Shown here one piece after another: positions 1 to 12,097 of a stretch of 64,000 nt of DNA (positions within the stretch are counted from its first letter, which is position 1; every line of letters begins with the position of its first letter). This DNA is from Uloborus plumipes. Taxonomy: Eukaryota; Arthropoda; Arachnida; Araneae; Uloboridae. The stretch lies in NCBI GenBank assembly GCA_038373865.1, contig JAXGGA010001060.1, forward strand, positions 1 through 64,000, given 5' to 3'. The position numbers and the translations under genes were made by a program. The notes beneath the pieces were generated by a model, which was not told the DNA's origin, made no database searches, and saw only the letters and a program-made list of their open reading frames with translations.

Positions 1-2262
1 GTGAAATGAAGTCTCCTGGAAAAAAAAATCTTTTGAAATCTGCAACTTTTTGTCATTCTAAGATCTAGTTGCTCACGAGAAGGGATAAACAGTAATAAAT
101 CCTTGTCCTTGTCTTGATTAGAAGAATTGGGGTTAGAATCTTGATTTTTCAAACAGTTTCCTTCAAATAAGTTTGAATTGGAACAACAGAACAATTTGTT
201 CCGATTCACCACGCAATTTTTTTTCCTATGGCATTTTTCAGATTTCTTCATTTTTATGACACAATTTATAAAAAATGTAAATTCCAATGTGGTATTATGT
301 TGTTCAGATACGTGTATAATTGAAACATACCACTCTTAGGTTTAAAATATAAGTAGGTTTGTTCTTGCATATGAAGTTTTGCAGTCTATGAAAATGTGAT
401 GTTTTCTAGCATTCCACGTGCAGCCTTCCTTAGAAACCAGTAGCGTTTCCAGATTGAAGTAGTATTTTCATCAGAAGTAATTTTTTCCTACTTCCTATGA
501 TCTTGCCTTTCTAAAAAAAAATTAATGGCGAAAAATACCCAATAGTATATATTGATGAAGAATGTCTTTGTACGGTCGGGAAGTTTTGTTCCGATTGACC
601 CCGCTGTTCCTATACACCCCATTTTACGGTACTAATTTCCGCTACGTTCATACGTTTCAATTTAATTTCAATTAACATGAGACGCAATTACTTAAAAGTG
701 TTACATTTAACAAAGTTTTATGTTCTTGACATAGTAAGAGACAACTAAAAAAACCATTATTGAACTATATAGCGCTGTTTACGATTGTCATAAAATAGCG
801 TATGGTAAAAGTTGATGGTATGGTATAAGTGGTAGTATATATGTAATTACTCACAGATAATACAAACCGATAAAAAACCTTCCATTTGTCAAAGCATTTT
901 TCAAACTGTAACTCAGCATTTATAATTCTCTTAATTATATAATAGAATTTTTCTTAAAGAACAGTGTTCTGAATTCTGTTAATAGGTTAACGGGAATACT
1001 TTATTATATAGGATTAATGATTAGTAATGGCGTATGAAACACAATTCAAATGTACTTTCAGAAGTCATTAAAATAAGGTCGTTAGTGTGAAATATCTTAT
1101 AAGTAATTCTTGCAAAAATCAGCCATTAAAATTAGATTACACTTAAAGTATACTTGTATTACAAATATTTTCTTCTGAAGCCAGAAAAAAAAAACATTTC
1201 AAATAGGATAAAAAATGTGATTATATTAGTTTAACATTTTTTTAATATTTTAATAAGAAAAGAAAAAAAGAGGGAACAGCTTTTAAATGCAATGACATTT
1301 CTATCGAAAGTAATTTAGTAATTTTATTAATTTAAAACTGAAAGTAACATTCACTGATTGTATTACTCTTAAAAGAAATCCTTAGCTGTCAATGCATTAA
1401 CTGCAGAAACGTCAGTTATTTTTTTAACAGAAATTGTATATTCAGACATTCCGAATTTATATAATTTATTTTAAAATAAATTATGGAGCAAGAATTTTTT
1501 CCCCTAAGAGTCCCTATACATTTTATTTTATGTTTACAATAAAGTTAAATTTCCTGTATTTTGTGTTACATTGTTTTCATTAAAATTAGGAAAACTAACA
1601 ATAGCTTCACAAACCAGTCTGCAACTCTGAATAATGTTTTTTTTTTTCATTTTTTTAATAATTAAAACGTGTCTGACATTTTTCATAAAAAAATCAGAAC
1701 CTTTTTTTTTTGCATAACTAAAATTTTGAATTTAAATCTATTAGCAAAGATTAAGATACATTGGTCTAGGTGATTTTCATTAGGGAATAGCTACTTATTA
1801 AAATCCCGTTTATATTTTCTTCAGAAGGAACTATCATGCACCAACATTAGGCTAAAATTGAAAGAAAATCATAATTTGTTTACTATGAAGACAACATAAG
1901 CGCACTTTATAAAACTTATTACATTCTAGACGTTATGTAATACAAATTTCGCTTACCTGCTGGATTGCATACAGTATATTAGATTGTAATTTAAAATTTC
2001 AAGGAACCAACCAATAATATCATAAAATTGCATTAATGGAGTTATACTTTTTTTCTAGAATGGGTCGCTCAATGTATTTTATGATTAACCTTAAACGGTT
2101 TAAAGTTTTGCGAGTAGGTTGATAATAGTTACGATGGATGTTAAATTAGACAAAGAGACGGATTGAGATACATTACTTTTTCAATAAATAGTTTCAGATA
2201 TTTTTCTGCAGAAGTGAGCGAAGTTAATTAAAAAAAAAGAGGACAGAATCATCCTCATTGAG
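1..2262. other. AT-rich non-coding DNA
   Basis: No gene is supported here. The stretch is dense in stops in all frames and full of A and T runs. One short motif recurs: GTTCCGATTCACCACGC at 198-214 and GTTCCGATTGACCCCGC at 588-604, the second followed by a C-rich patch (CCTATACACCCC). This could be the edge of an old inverted-repeat transposon whose other end is not visible, but no target duplication was found. Confidence 0.6.
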
Positions 2263-2481
2263 TTAGTTACTGTTCACAAACTTTCTAATTTCATCCAGTT
2301 CTTCTAGCTGGTCGCACTTATCAAAAAAATCCGTAGTTCTTATGGCTCTGTCTTTCGACAAGGGCAGTAAAATTAGCAAAAAAAGTTGTAAATGGTCTCT
2401 GCTTAGCAAGTTCAACGTAGAAATTAAAGTTATTTCAATGTGAGAAAAATTACGGAATAATGTGAACCAAAAATTAAGAAA
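2263..2481 (-). other. unidentified 72-codon reading frame, possible terminal exon or fossil
   Basis: On the minus strand an uninterrupted frame without an ATG runs for 72 codons and ends at TAA (2263-2265). Its second half has protein-like composition and better GC than its surroundings: PLSKDRAIRTTDFFDKC followed by DQLEELDEIRKFVNSN. I do not recognise the family. It could be the last exon of a minus-strand gene (an AG follows a pyrimidine-poor tract near 2400), a transposase fossil, or chance. No polyadenylation signal or clear acceptor decides between these. Confidence 0.2.
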
Positions 2482-2857
2482 TTATGTCTCAAAATTTCAA
2501 TGCGTGCAAAAACTACAAAATATTGAATAAAACACATGCAATGACAACTATAAACATAAAATTATGTACAGCATGGCAGTTTCTGCATTTTTGGCTTCTT
2601 AGCATTTAAAACGCACTATACCAATAAAACGATATGTTAAAACCGTTCTAAAAAAATCACCCGTTGAAAAATAAAGCTTTTAATACTGAAAATGAACAAA
2701 TCTAAAATAAGTAGGATGAGAACTATACCTTAAACCTCAGTAAGAAGCATTTTTCTTTTTGAATTAAGTTTACATTTTCACATCTGAGAAAATGCATCAC
2801 AAAAATTTCATATCCCCCACTTCGTATATTATAGTTTTGCTATAATGTTCACATTGA

Positions 2858-3073
2858 ATGTTGCCCATTTTATTGATTTCTTGCAATGCGTTTCCCATCT
2901 TTGCCATTTGTGCTCAAGCAAATTCACCGCGATATTGGAAGTGCTTTCATTTCAATGCTGGAGGAAAATGGGAGAATTGCGAACATACTATTCCATGCTA
3001 TTGTTCCTTCCCCTTTTTCAGCCTCTACATTTCCTTGAAGATTAAATTGGCTCATTTTTTTCATGCCAGGTAA
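2858..3073 (+). other. small ORF with hydrophobic start and several Cys, unassigned
   Basis: A 71-codon frame opens with a hydrophobic stretch (MLPILLISCNAFPIFAICA) and continues with a Cys- and aromatic-rich segment (YWKCFHFNAGGKWENCEH). A splice-donor-like CAG/GTAACG lies just inside its 3' end near 3069. The pattern could suggest a secreted peptide exon, but an overlapping 66-codon frame starting at 2845 is equally open, no family spacing of cysteines is recognised, and no promoter or acceptor is evident. Most likely chance. Confidence 0.1.
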
Positions 3074-3885
3074 CGTAGCAACGTTTCGCAGAAGTTATAT
3101 ACAAAATATTGCATCAAATTTATTCAGTACATGAAAATGTTCTCGAATCCTAAATCTTGCAGTTATTGAAAAGTTGAGAATGCTGCTTTTCAAAATATAT
3201 GCTTCAAACGATCAATTTCATAAAATAAAGCTTTTTTTTTCTACCTGCGGGAATTAAACGTTGTGAACCAGTTCTGAAATGTATCTCTAGTGAGCCTCCC
3301 CTTATTTTATGTATGGTTCGGTAAATAAATACGCCAGTTGAGTAAACATCTACATACTGCTGAGGAAAGGTAGATTTAATTATCTGCAGCAATGAGTTTT
3401 TGAGATTTGTCAAGAGAAATACAAACTTGTTTTGTATTTTATACTAACAATAGGGAATGTTTTTTCGTGATTTATTTTACGCAGAAACCAAGTAAGCAAG
3501 CACGTACACAAAAGTTTTAGGTGCAATAGACGAAAAAATGCAAACAAACGTTACGAATATGCATAGACCGCCCTTCACTTTTCCCCAAAGTATATCGTCC
3601 ACTCAAAGCAACAATATGATATATCCATGTTATTCTTGTGGTTAAATATCTTACGTAAGATGTTAATGTTAAAGAAAAATTATAGAGTATCGCCATTTAC
3701 CTGTGGTTCACCGGAAATTTACAATATTTCGCCGATGTCTTTGATACGTGATTGTTGTCATTTACCAGGTGTGTTTTTCAGAATGGCAAATGTTAAAATA
3801 TGCATGCATATGGTCCCCCCCACCCTTTTTGCATCTAAATTAGCTTGCAATTTCGTTAGAAAAAGAAATTCTGCTCCAAAGTACT

Positions 3886-3887
<2 letters not shown>

Positions 3888-3936
<49 letters not shown>
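3888..3936. repeat. 49-nt poly(T) run
   Basis: Uninterrupted run of 49 T after GTACTGG and before GTATATG. It could be the poly(A) tail of a minus-strand retroposed sequence, but no retroposon body or target duplication was recognised beside it. Long homopolymers are also assembly- and slippage-prone. Confidence 0.9.
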
Positions 3937-3937
<1 letters not shown>

Positions 3938-6900
3938 TATATGATTTGCAACCATCGATGCCAACTTTTACTCACTACCCAGCAAGCCATTATTGAAATT
4001 CTAAAATCAGTTTACAGCTTACTTAGATAATAATGGCGAAAATAATGCTGTCGGAATAATGCAGTAATGTAAGGAAATATTTTCAGAATATACAATACCG
4101 CAAATTCAATGAAATACAATTATATATTTTCTCACCTTTAGAAATAATACTTTCTGGAGCAAATTTTCTGATATACAGGCTTTAGGAATTTGTTCATCTG
4201 CTTACTCTAGCAAACTAAATTATTTATGAAAATCCGTATTTGTTACAGTCAGTTTTCCATTCTGTCCTAAATTAGGTGAATAACTAATGAGACTCGATGC
4301 GGTAAGTTCCGGTTTAATTTAAAAGATGATAATTTGTTACATGTTCGCATAAGTACTGAATATAATGCTCGAGATAAACATTTACCTTACATTGTTACAT
4401 ATAAATATTTTTCTACTTAGCTTAATTTTTTCGAATATATCATTAATTTTAATGGCAAATATAAATCTGTTTTCTCATGAAATAACGCTTAGTTATGTAA
4501 AATTTATTTTTAGGTAATTCTTTACATGCAAAGTTTTTGAAACGTTATTCGTTTACTGAAATAAGTTCATATGTTGATAGCTGATGATATATGGTTGAGA
4601 CAGTGAAAAATCGTACTGCATTTTTACTGAATATGTTGTGGAAAATTTTTGGGTTTTTTATTTATTTATTTTAAAGTTTTTCTGTTGTAGAAAATGGTGC
4701 ACAATGATCTGTGTTGCAAAAAGGAAAAACGTGAAAACGAAAAGTCAGTAGAAGGATTTGATAGCTTTTAAGCAATGCAGCTAAACTCTTAGGGTGAATA
4801 AATCCAAATGCAAAAATAATAGCCAAAACCTTAGTTCATGTTGTTTATTCTGCCAAAATGTAGGTTATTATTTTTATAACTTGTAAATAAATTTAGAAAA
4901 TGTCAAATGAAACAAGGTTTTCAAACTGGTATTTTATCTGACCTAAAAAGCATATTCTACAACCAGTAAAATGTTTGGCACGTTAGTTGAATAAATGTTT
5001 CCTTTTGTACCTCAGTACCCTTAACACGTAAAGTTGTTTTAGAAACTTCCTTAAAATGCACTTTAATGATATTCGTTTACTATTAGATACTACAAACAGC
5101 TGTGTTCATTTCAATTATAATTTTTAAATAAGCGATCCATTTATTTTGGAATTTATTCTTTAAAACAATCAGATATTTCGATGAAATAGCAGAACAAACG
5201 CTTAGTGTGTATACAAATTTAGCATAATTCAAAGCAGTGTTACATAACCAATGATTTAACTAAACTACTGCGCCTTAATTTCACTTTAAAAACATACAAA
5301 TCAAGTATTAACTTTGAAAAAAAAAACTGTTTAAAGTAAAACATAGTTTATTCTCTTTTGAATTGCAAAGCTGATAAAAACTCTAGTTTACCGACGAAGA
5401 AAAATAAGCATACTTCTTTAATATTTTTTGCAACAACATTTTCAGTCTTTCTTTCAGCGGAAAATAGTTGAGAAAACACTACCCCAATTTTCACATATCT
5501 TTAAATATATTCCTCCAATATCGTTAAAAGTCCGCAGCAATCGAAAAACCCTCAGGGTATAAGGAGAACATTTCCCGAAAATTTTCCACTCCACTTTTTA
5601 AGGAATTTCCTTTTTAAAAACCTGCATGTTTTTGATTCTCGAACACAGAACGCTGAACACTGTTTAAAATTGCAGAAAGGAAATAATGATACGTGGACGG
5701 GAATTGAAGTGGCAAAAGGAGAATATCTTTGTCGGATGGAAATGGAAACAAGGAGGGAAACAAACGTGCTGAAGCATTAATCTGCTCTTATTCATTTTCC
5801 TTTGTCTGATGTATTTTCTAATAAGTAAAGTTACATTGTAAAGTGAAACGACTACGAATGTAAATACTTGTCTATTTTTTTTAAATGTGAAATCATCATT
5901 AGCTATGTTTGGTGCAAACATTTCCTAAATTATTAACCTGCAAGTGCATATTTTGTTTTCTTTCTTTGCCAGAATAAGAACTTGGAAGCCGAGTTAATTT
6001 ATATTTAGTTGCAAGAATGACTCGTTGCGTTTATTCTTTTCTTTTTTAAATATACATCATTTGACGAAAGAATTTTTTTTCTGGCATTCGAAAATTATAG
6101 TACGTTGTTTAAAAAAATCTATCCCTTTTTACACTAAAGAAAATCATACTTTTTTTTTTCGTATTCTTAACCTTTCAATAGTATTTACATCAGTTTACGG
6201 TGTGAGTCAGATGTGCTAGTTCTTTTAATATTAGCAACATAGGTTTGAATAAAGTGTTCATGGTACCTCACCTTTTGCTCCTTCTATAAGTTGCTACATG
6301 AACTAAAATATTTTGAGTACTATTTGGAGGTTTATTAACACAATTATACCTTAACTAAAAATCTGCACTTTGAAGACTTTTTATTTTAATTCTAAATATT
6401 AGCTTGTCAATGATTTCATTAAACGATTTTGTTTACCAAAATTATTCATTTAAGAAAACATATTATTCTTCATGCATTTTCTGAAGTATATTAATTCATT
6501 GTTCATATATTATTGGCAACGAATTAAATATTAAATTTGAGGCATTTTATTTACAAGGAATTTGTGTTTTTGATAAAATGTACGAGTACTTTAATGTTCT
6601 TGCTATTTTCAATCATTTTCCCGAAAACGATTCAGGAATTTTTGTAGGGAATAAATTTTGTTTATCGAATAATGTTTAAAAGGTGCTACACCTTTATTTA
6701 TTCTTTATTTTTTACTCTTTATCTATCTATTTCAGCATATGAGAGAGAAACATTTAGTATATTTCGTTTTTAAAAATCAGCTTTAAACGGTCATAACGCA
6801 AATGTCGGTATACGGGAAAGTAGGCTTGTTTAGTTCTTAACAGAACTTCTTGTAATTTTTAAGTCAAATAAATTTAGAAAATGTAAAGTCTTAATAATGC

Positions 6901-7136
6901 ATTCATTTGGCGAGGCCATAACAAACGAATATGGAAGGAAACGTATTCAGAAAGATGAAATACAACAAATAAACACTAATTGCAAGCAATACTTCTCAAC
7001 AAAGAAATAATTGCGTATTATTTTGGCAGATGGTAATGTTAAGCTGTAGACAGTTATATGAAGCATTTAGTATGCGACAAATAATGAGAAAAAATAAACA
7101 TAAAACTATCCCAATCACAACTATTTGGTGGTATCA
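3937..7136. other. AT-rich non-coding DNA
   Basis: No gene, RNA gene or transposon end could be supported. Short frames occur but have low-complexity Phe/Lys/Ile/Leu-rich translations, as expected from AT-rich DNA. The patch near 5675-5780 is slightly richer in G but gives no recognisable protein. Confidence 0.6.
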
Positions 7137-7138
7137 TA

Positions 7139-8567
7139 CACTGGCGGAAAAAAAAATCCCAACACCAAGAAAAGATTGCAGTAGAGTAATGAAATTTGGG
7201 TAATGCAATTGTCTAGTTAACATGTTTAATTGATAAAATGTACAAGATCACTGGCTAATTTAAGCTCAAGAAAATGCTGTGCAAATGTGAAATTATGTTA
7301 ATTTAATAGAGGGTGTAACCTCCAGAAGTTTGAAGGTAAGCCTGCAAGCGTGCATGCGTTATGTCATACAGGTGCCGAATGTCACTTTGTGGTATGTAGT
7401 TCCATGCTTGTTGCACTTGCTGTGTCAATACTAGGACCGTCATTGCTGACTGTGAATGATGCTCGAGGTGCCATCCCATGATATCCCATACGTTATCAAT
7501 TGGAGACAGACCTGGTGATTTTGCAGGTCATGGTAACATGTCAGCACTCTGTAGAGCACATTGCGTTACAGCAGCGATGTGAGGGCGAGCGTTATCCGGT
7601 TGGAAAACGCCCCCTTTAATGCTACCCATGAAGGGCTGTACTACTGGTTAAATTAACAGACTGACGACAAATTTTCAGTCAGTGAGTTTGGGATAACCAC
7701 AAGAATGCCCCTACTGTCGTAGGAAATTGCTCCAGAGACCATAACTCCAGGTGTGAGTCCCGTGTGTCTAGGCCGTAGACCGCTTGGATGCAGGCGGTCC
7801 CCTGGCCTCCTTCTGACCAATATACAGCCACCACTGGCACTAACTCAGAATCTGTTTTCATCAAAAATTACAACAGATCTCCACTTCGACTTCCAGTGAG
7901 CTCTGTCGTGGCACCATTGCCGTCGGAAAAGGCAATGGTTTGCAGTCAGTGGAATACCGGCTACAGGCTACCTGGCTCGGAGCTGTCCTTGATGTAAGTG
8001 ATTTCTTACCGTTCCTTGGGTCCCGACGGTACCAACTGCAGCTCGAATGTCAGTCGCAGATGCAGTACGATGCGCCACAGTCGTACGCAAGATTTGGCGA
8101 TCTTCCTTCTCAGTCGTGCCACGTGGCAGCTTGGAACTCGATATTCTTGAGGTAGTACCATTCCTTGCCCATATCTTCCAATAATCATGCATGGTGGAAA
8201 CATTCCCACCCAAGTCTTTCTGCAATATCGCGAAATGAAAATCCACCTTCTCGTAGCCAAATTGCACGACCTTGTTCAAACTCGGTGAGCTGTTGATAAT
8301 GGCTTCTTCATATTCTTAAAAAGTATTCCTGGCTAACATGAACGCGATTCGTCCAATTTCACGGAAAAATAATACACACGAGCTTCACAACACGCTTTTA
8401 AAACAAGCCTTATTTGCATGTTCTGAGAGACGTCAGCTGTGCCACACTTATGCGCGGAACACGAAATTTCAATCGATGTCATCTTTCAGTTGTATAAACA
8501 CGCGTACCAAATTTCGTTTATCTAACACGAGTCTTTCTTGGTGTTGGGATTTTTTTTTCCGTCAGTG
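7139..8567 (-). mobile_element. Tc1/mariner-type DNA transposon, copy A (inactive)
   Basis: Both ends carry the same inverted repeat: CACTGGCGG followed by an A run and TCCCAACACCAAGAAA on the left, and its reverse complement (with GTCAGTG) on the right. TA dinucleotides flank it at 7137-7138 and 8568-8569, the target duplication typical of the Tc1/mariner superfamily. The span is 1429 bp, the same as copy B at 31458-32886. Coding remnants read on the minus strand. The ends look intact, so the element could still have been moved in trans when it inserted. Confidence 0.93.
7303..8311 (-). pseudogene. Tc1-like transposase pseudogene (copy A)
   Basis: In a live element this protein would bind the inverted repeats and cut and join DNA with a DDE/D catalytic triad. 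Recognisable pieces in order on the minus strand: an N-terminal helix-turn-helix region (HYQQLTEFEQGRAIWLREGG, then FRDIAERL), the NVSTMHDYWKIWARNGT segment, RGTTEKEDRQI, the first catalytic Asp in VIFDENRF, the second in QPDNARPH, and SPIDNVWD where family members have Glu. The C-terminus reads QNSGGYT before TAA at 7303-7305. Disabling changes are a stop at 7845-7847 after DENRF, a stop at 7528-7530 inside MLPW, frameshifts near the start, after AERLG and after the NSLTENL segment, and the third catalytic residue changed to Asp (codon 7495-7497). Family features are from general knowledge; the lesions are read directly. Confidence 0.9.
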
Positions 8568-8793
8568 TATAAGCCAAATCTTAGTTTCTTTTAAATTTGA
8601 AAAATAATTGCTAAATTAAGTCTTTTCAAGCCTTGTCCAGCACTCTTCTAACATAATGCAGGTGTTAAAATACGCGTTACAGTTTGAAGAAAATGCTAGC
8701 AAAGATTTTTTTTTTGTATTTTGCTGCGTTTGCACATTTTTATATGTCTGAAGAAATGCAACATTGGGTTTTCTTCCGTAATGCTCTTCTTAA

Positions 8794-9300
8794 CCCTTAA
8801 CTTCGCAATATTTTAAATTTTGATGAAAAAATTGTATCAGCTAGTTCTCAAGTAATAATAAAGAGGAGAAATATATATTTTTTTAAATAAGCAGTTTTAA
8901 AATGACTTTCAATCATTTTTTTTTGTTTGCGACAGTGTAAAAGTAAAATCAAATTTCTTAAAAACTTTTTCCCATAGAAAATTAAATGTACTTTTAAATG
9001 AACGTAAAATGTTTAAATTTCTTACCTGATAATTTATTTCGTCAATAAACAAGAGGAAGTATAAACTAGAATGGATTTTTTTTATAGCAAAGACACAGTT
9101 CTTGAGGCATCAAATGTTTTTATAATTATTGGGATTTCTGGGGAAAATGTGCTGTCAACTAGTGACGAAATTAGCATGTATTTCGCTGCAGTAATTATTT
9201 TTTTCCTCAGATAAGTGATTTGTAGGTAATTAAAAAAATTGAGTCTTTTAAATTAAAATAACTCATATGTTGCAGAAATGCAACAGTGGGAAGTTAAGGG
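8794..9300. mobile_element. piggyBac-type MITE, 507 bp, TTAA target duplication
   Basis: TTAA occurs exactly at both borders (8790-8793 and 9301-9304). The ends start with CCC and form an inverted repeat: CCCTTAACTTCGCA on the left and, reversed, CCCTTAACTTCCCA on the right. A TTAA duplication with CCC-starting termini is the piggyBac signature. No transposase frame is present, so it is non-autonomous. A sequence like its own right subterminal part (AGAAATGCAACATTGGG) lies just outside the left end near 8753, perhaps an older partial copy. Confidence 0.8.
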
Positions 9301-9458
9301 TTAAACCTAATTTAGGGAGTTATAGTAAAACTGAGATGTATTCCACTTTTCTATATTCTTCCCTAACTCTCACCAAAACATCATTGAAATTAAGAAATAC
9401 TCTAACACAACTCTTGATATAATTAATGATGTATTTACACCGCTGAAAATAAGACAGA

Positions 9459-10094
9459 GTGTATATCAAATCAACCTCCCGGATTTCGGAATGATCTCCG
9501 TGTGAGTTGTGCTGGGGATACAGTGATGGAAGTTCTATCAAGCGCTAGCAGTATTTATGCCATTTAGTTTTACTAATGGCATGTTATGTACTATGAAGGA
9601 GATTGTTCAAAAAACGTTTCTTTGATTAGTACTTGTCAATAATTCTACGTATGGTTGCGATTTGGCCGACATAATCGGACATTTTTAAGCGTATTTTCAA
9701 TATGCAAACTGACCCATTAATTGCATAACTGCTTTAAAGTGGTGTGTTCAATTTTTAGTAAATACATTTGTTAAGAAAGAGTGTATATCGAATCAACCTC
9801 CCGTATTTCGGAATGATCTCCATGTGAGTTGTGCTGGGGATACAGTGATGGAAGTTCTATCAAGCGCTAGCAGTATTTATGCCATTTAGTTTTACTAATG
9901 GCATGTTATGTACTATGAAGGAGATTGTTCAAAAAACGTTTCTTTGATTAGTACTTGTCAATAATTCTACGTATGGTTGCGATTTGGCCGACATAATCGG
10001 ACATTTTTAAGCGTATTTTCAATATGCAAACTGACCCATTAATTGCATAACTGCTTTAAAGTGGTGTGTACAATTTTTAGTAAATACATTTGTT
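9459..10094. repeat. 322-bp tandem duplication
   Basis: The block 9459-9780 is followed directly by a second copy at 9781-10094. Reading them side by side I count about four substitutions over 314 bp (for example CAAATC/CGAATC, CCGGAT/CCGTAT, TCCGTG/TCCATG, GTTC/GTAC), so the duplication looks recent. Each copy holds the small palindrome-like GCCATTTAGTTTTACTAATG. No coding sequence or transposon ends were recognised within the unit. Confidence 0.95.
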
Positions 10095-11250
10095 TTGGTT
10101 CGGCCTTAGAAACATCTGCCAAATTAAAAAGGACGCATAAATTGATCAGAATTGTATGACTTTGCATAAATGTCATAAAGTACTTTTCCAAAAAAAAAAA
10201 AAAAACACACAATGTTTAACATGAATAAAGCTAAAATCGTAAAAAATCTCTTAAGGCACGTTCTCTTCTTTCAATGATGATTAATTTTTGTCTTAAAAAC
10301 GGCAAATGCTTGAGTATTCGCTAAATACATACTGATCTGTTCGAAAGAATGCCAAATACTGTCTGTTTGCGTATTGTGCGCCTTGCAGCGAAGAACGCTT
10401 CCATTTGAAAAAGGGGAAATAGGTTTAGGATGGGCATTTCCGATGCCCCCAGTTTTTATTCGCTTGTAACTTCCTCGTTGCATTCCCCCCCCCCCCCTCT
10501 TTCGAGAAAGTCAGAAGAGACTTGGCGCGTGCGCAAATTCGACGGAGGTATCGCGAAAAATGTTAGACAGTACCTTAACATCTTCTCAAGAAGTAAAAAA
10601 AAATAAATATTCAAACAAAATAGAAAATTAAATTGTTGGTAAGATTTAATATTAAAGTTGTTTTTTGTCTTCCTCACATTTCGAACTGAAAATCATGTAA
10701 CTAGTACAATAAATTAACTTTCTTCAGAGTAACACACCATTTTTAAGTGCAATTTTCCTGTCATCTTTTTTACACCATGCCAACATTTTTGCTTCCTTAA
10801 AAAATATTATCTAAGCTTCTGCTTTATTTTATGTTCACGAAAATGTATTCTAACCTTTCATACTTTTTTTTGTTTTGGTCATCTATAATTTTGTTATTCT
10901 TTCATGTATCATCTTTTTCGTGTTTTATCCGCAGGGTTATCATAAAACTGTTACACTCCTAATTAAATATGTGGGTCTGTGGCAATGACCAATTCATTAT
11001 AATCTTGAGTTTGTTAGCATCTTGTTTTCAACTAATATTTTTTATTTGCTGAACAGTTACAGTAAATTTTACGCATAACAGAAATATAAGCTGCTAATTT
11101 AGTGTAACAAGATGTATAATGGCAAGAAACTCTTTAATTGCACAATTTGATAACTGATATAAAACAGCATTTTGTAACTAATTTTTTTTTTCTTTTTAAA
11201 TACTTTTTTTTTTTAACTGTGCAACACTTGATTTTGACTTCATTATTTTA
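10095..11250. other. AT-rich non-coding DNA
   Basis: No gene supported. It holds an A run near 10190-10205, a C run near 10485-10498 and a somewhat GC-richer patch at 10500-10555 (GACTTGGCGCGTGCGC) that yields no recognisable protein on either strand. Confidence 0.6.
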
Positions 11251-11253
11251 ATA

Positions 11254-11421
11254 CAGTTGAGCCAGCTTAATAGAATATCGGTTAAAAGAATATCCCGCTT
11301 AATATAATATATTGCACGAAACAGCTTCAAAGTATTTATTTTGTTCCCGGATATTAGAATATCCCGCTCATAAGAATATTTTTTGTGGCAAAATGGCTGT
11401 TCCATTAAGCGGGCTCGACCG
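11254..11421. mobile_element. 168-bp MITE with TA flanks, family member 1
   Basis: The inverted ends are CAGTTGAGCCAGCTTAATAG (left) and, reversed, CGGTCGAGCCCGCTTAATGG (right), with TA at 11252-11253 and 11422-11423. The inside repeats a GAATATCCCGCTTAA-like motif several times. A relative with the same ends and internal motif lies at 28901-29074. TA duplication and 5'-CAG termini fit a Tc1/mariner or pogo (Tigger)-derived MITE. No coding capacity. Confidence 0.85.
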
Positions 11422-11649
11422 TATTTCAAATAATTAATTTAAACACCCGGCATCGTAGTTTCGGCTATTTCTATCACTCTTGGTAGACATACACTAGCTG
11501 ACGGGTCAGAAAAACAACTCAACGTTCATTCGAGGTGAGAAAAATATAAACTTAGGCCGATATTTAAGTAAAAATTATCGCGATTACAATATCATGAGCC
11601 CTGTAGTATCCCAATAAAAACTAGCCTGATCATGAAAGTAGTCTAAGAA

Positions 11650-12030
11650 AGAGAGTGCAGGGCATATCTGGTCAAGTGCTAAAATTCAGAAAAGTGCATG
11701 TAGAACACAGGGCACAGTCGGGAATATTGGCGATTCCAATACGGCATAGGTGAACATTTTCCTTCGCAATTTCAGTATAACTTTTCCCGTGGGGTTTTTA
11801 GCATTACATTTTTAATAGTGCTGCAGATTTGTCAATAGGACATTGAAAAGTGTGGCTGGTGCCTATACTACACCCTGTTTTTGCACAGGCATCTGCTTTT
11901 TCATTGCCTGATATATAAACCTGACTATGAATATAAACTTGATCTCATTTATTGATATATATAATTCCCTCAAAGTATAATCACAATTAGCAAGATCGTC
12001 ACTATAGTTCTAGCAACCTAGGGGTTGTTG
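11650..12030 (-). pseudogene. LINE ORF2 remnant: RNase H domain and C-terminal tail
   Basis: On the minus strand two adjacent frames give the end of a retrotransposon ORF2. LRELYISINEIKF is followed by HSQVYISGNEKADACAKTG, which matches the last part of the RNase H domain found in I/Jockey-group LINEs (typical form HVGIxGNExADxxAKxG). A stop at 11804-11806 breaks the frame. Beyond it an out-of-frame stretch (VHLCRIGIANIPDCALCSTC) resembles the Cys-containing tail that follows RNase H in these proteins. At least one frameshift lies between the first two segments. The assignment rests on motif memory, not alignment; reverse transcriptase itself was not found, so this is a 5'-truncated or eroded piece. 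Confidence 0.65.
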
Positions 12031-12097
12031 TCTAAGTAGTTTATTATGTCATGTGTAAGGTAATCTGCACACATAAGTGTAATACTTGGCGAAAGTA

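Noticed and set aside
2858..3073. Secreted cysteine-rich peptide gene
   Set aside because: Cys spacing fits no family I recognise, an overlapping frame is equally open, and there is no transcription or splicing evidence; kept only as a low-confidence entry.
3627..3944. 105-codon plus frame ending in a long Phe tract, and its minus-strand counterpart with poly-Lys
   Set aside because: The length is largely created by the 49-nt T run; the rest has no recognisable protein features.
7788..8260. Several open frames on both strands over the Tc1 copy
   Set aside because: They are out-of-frame shadows of the broken transposase read on the minus strand.
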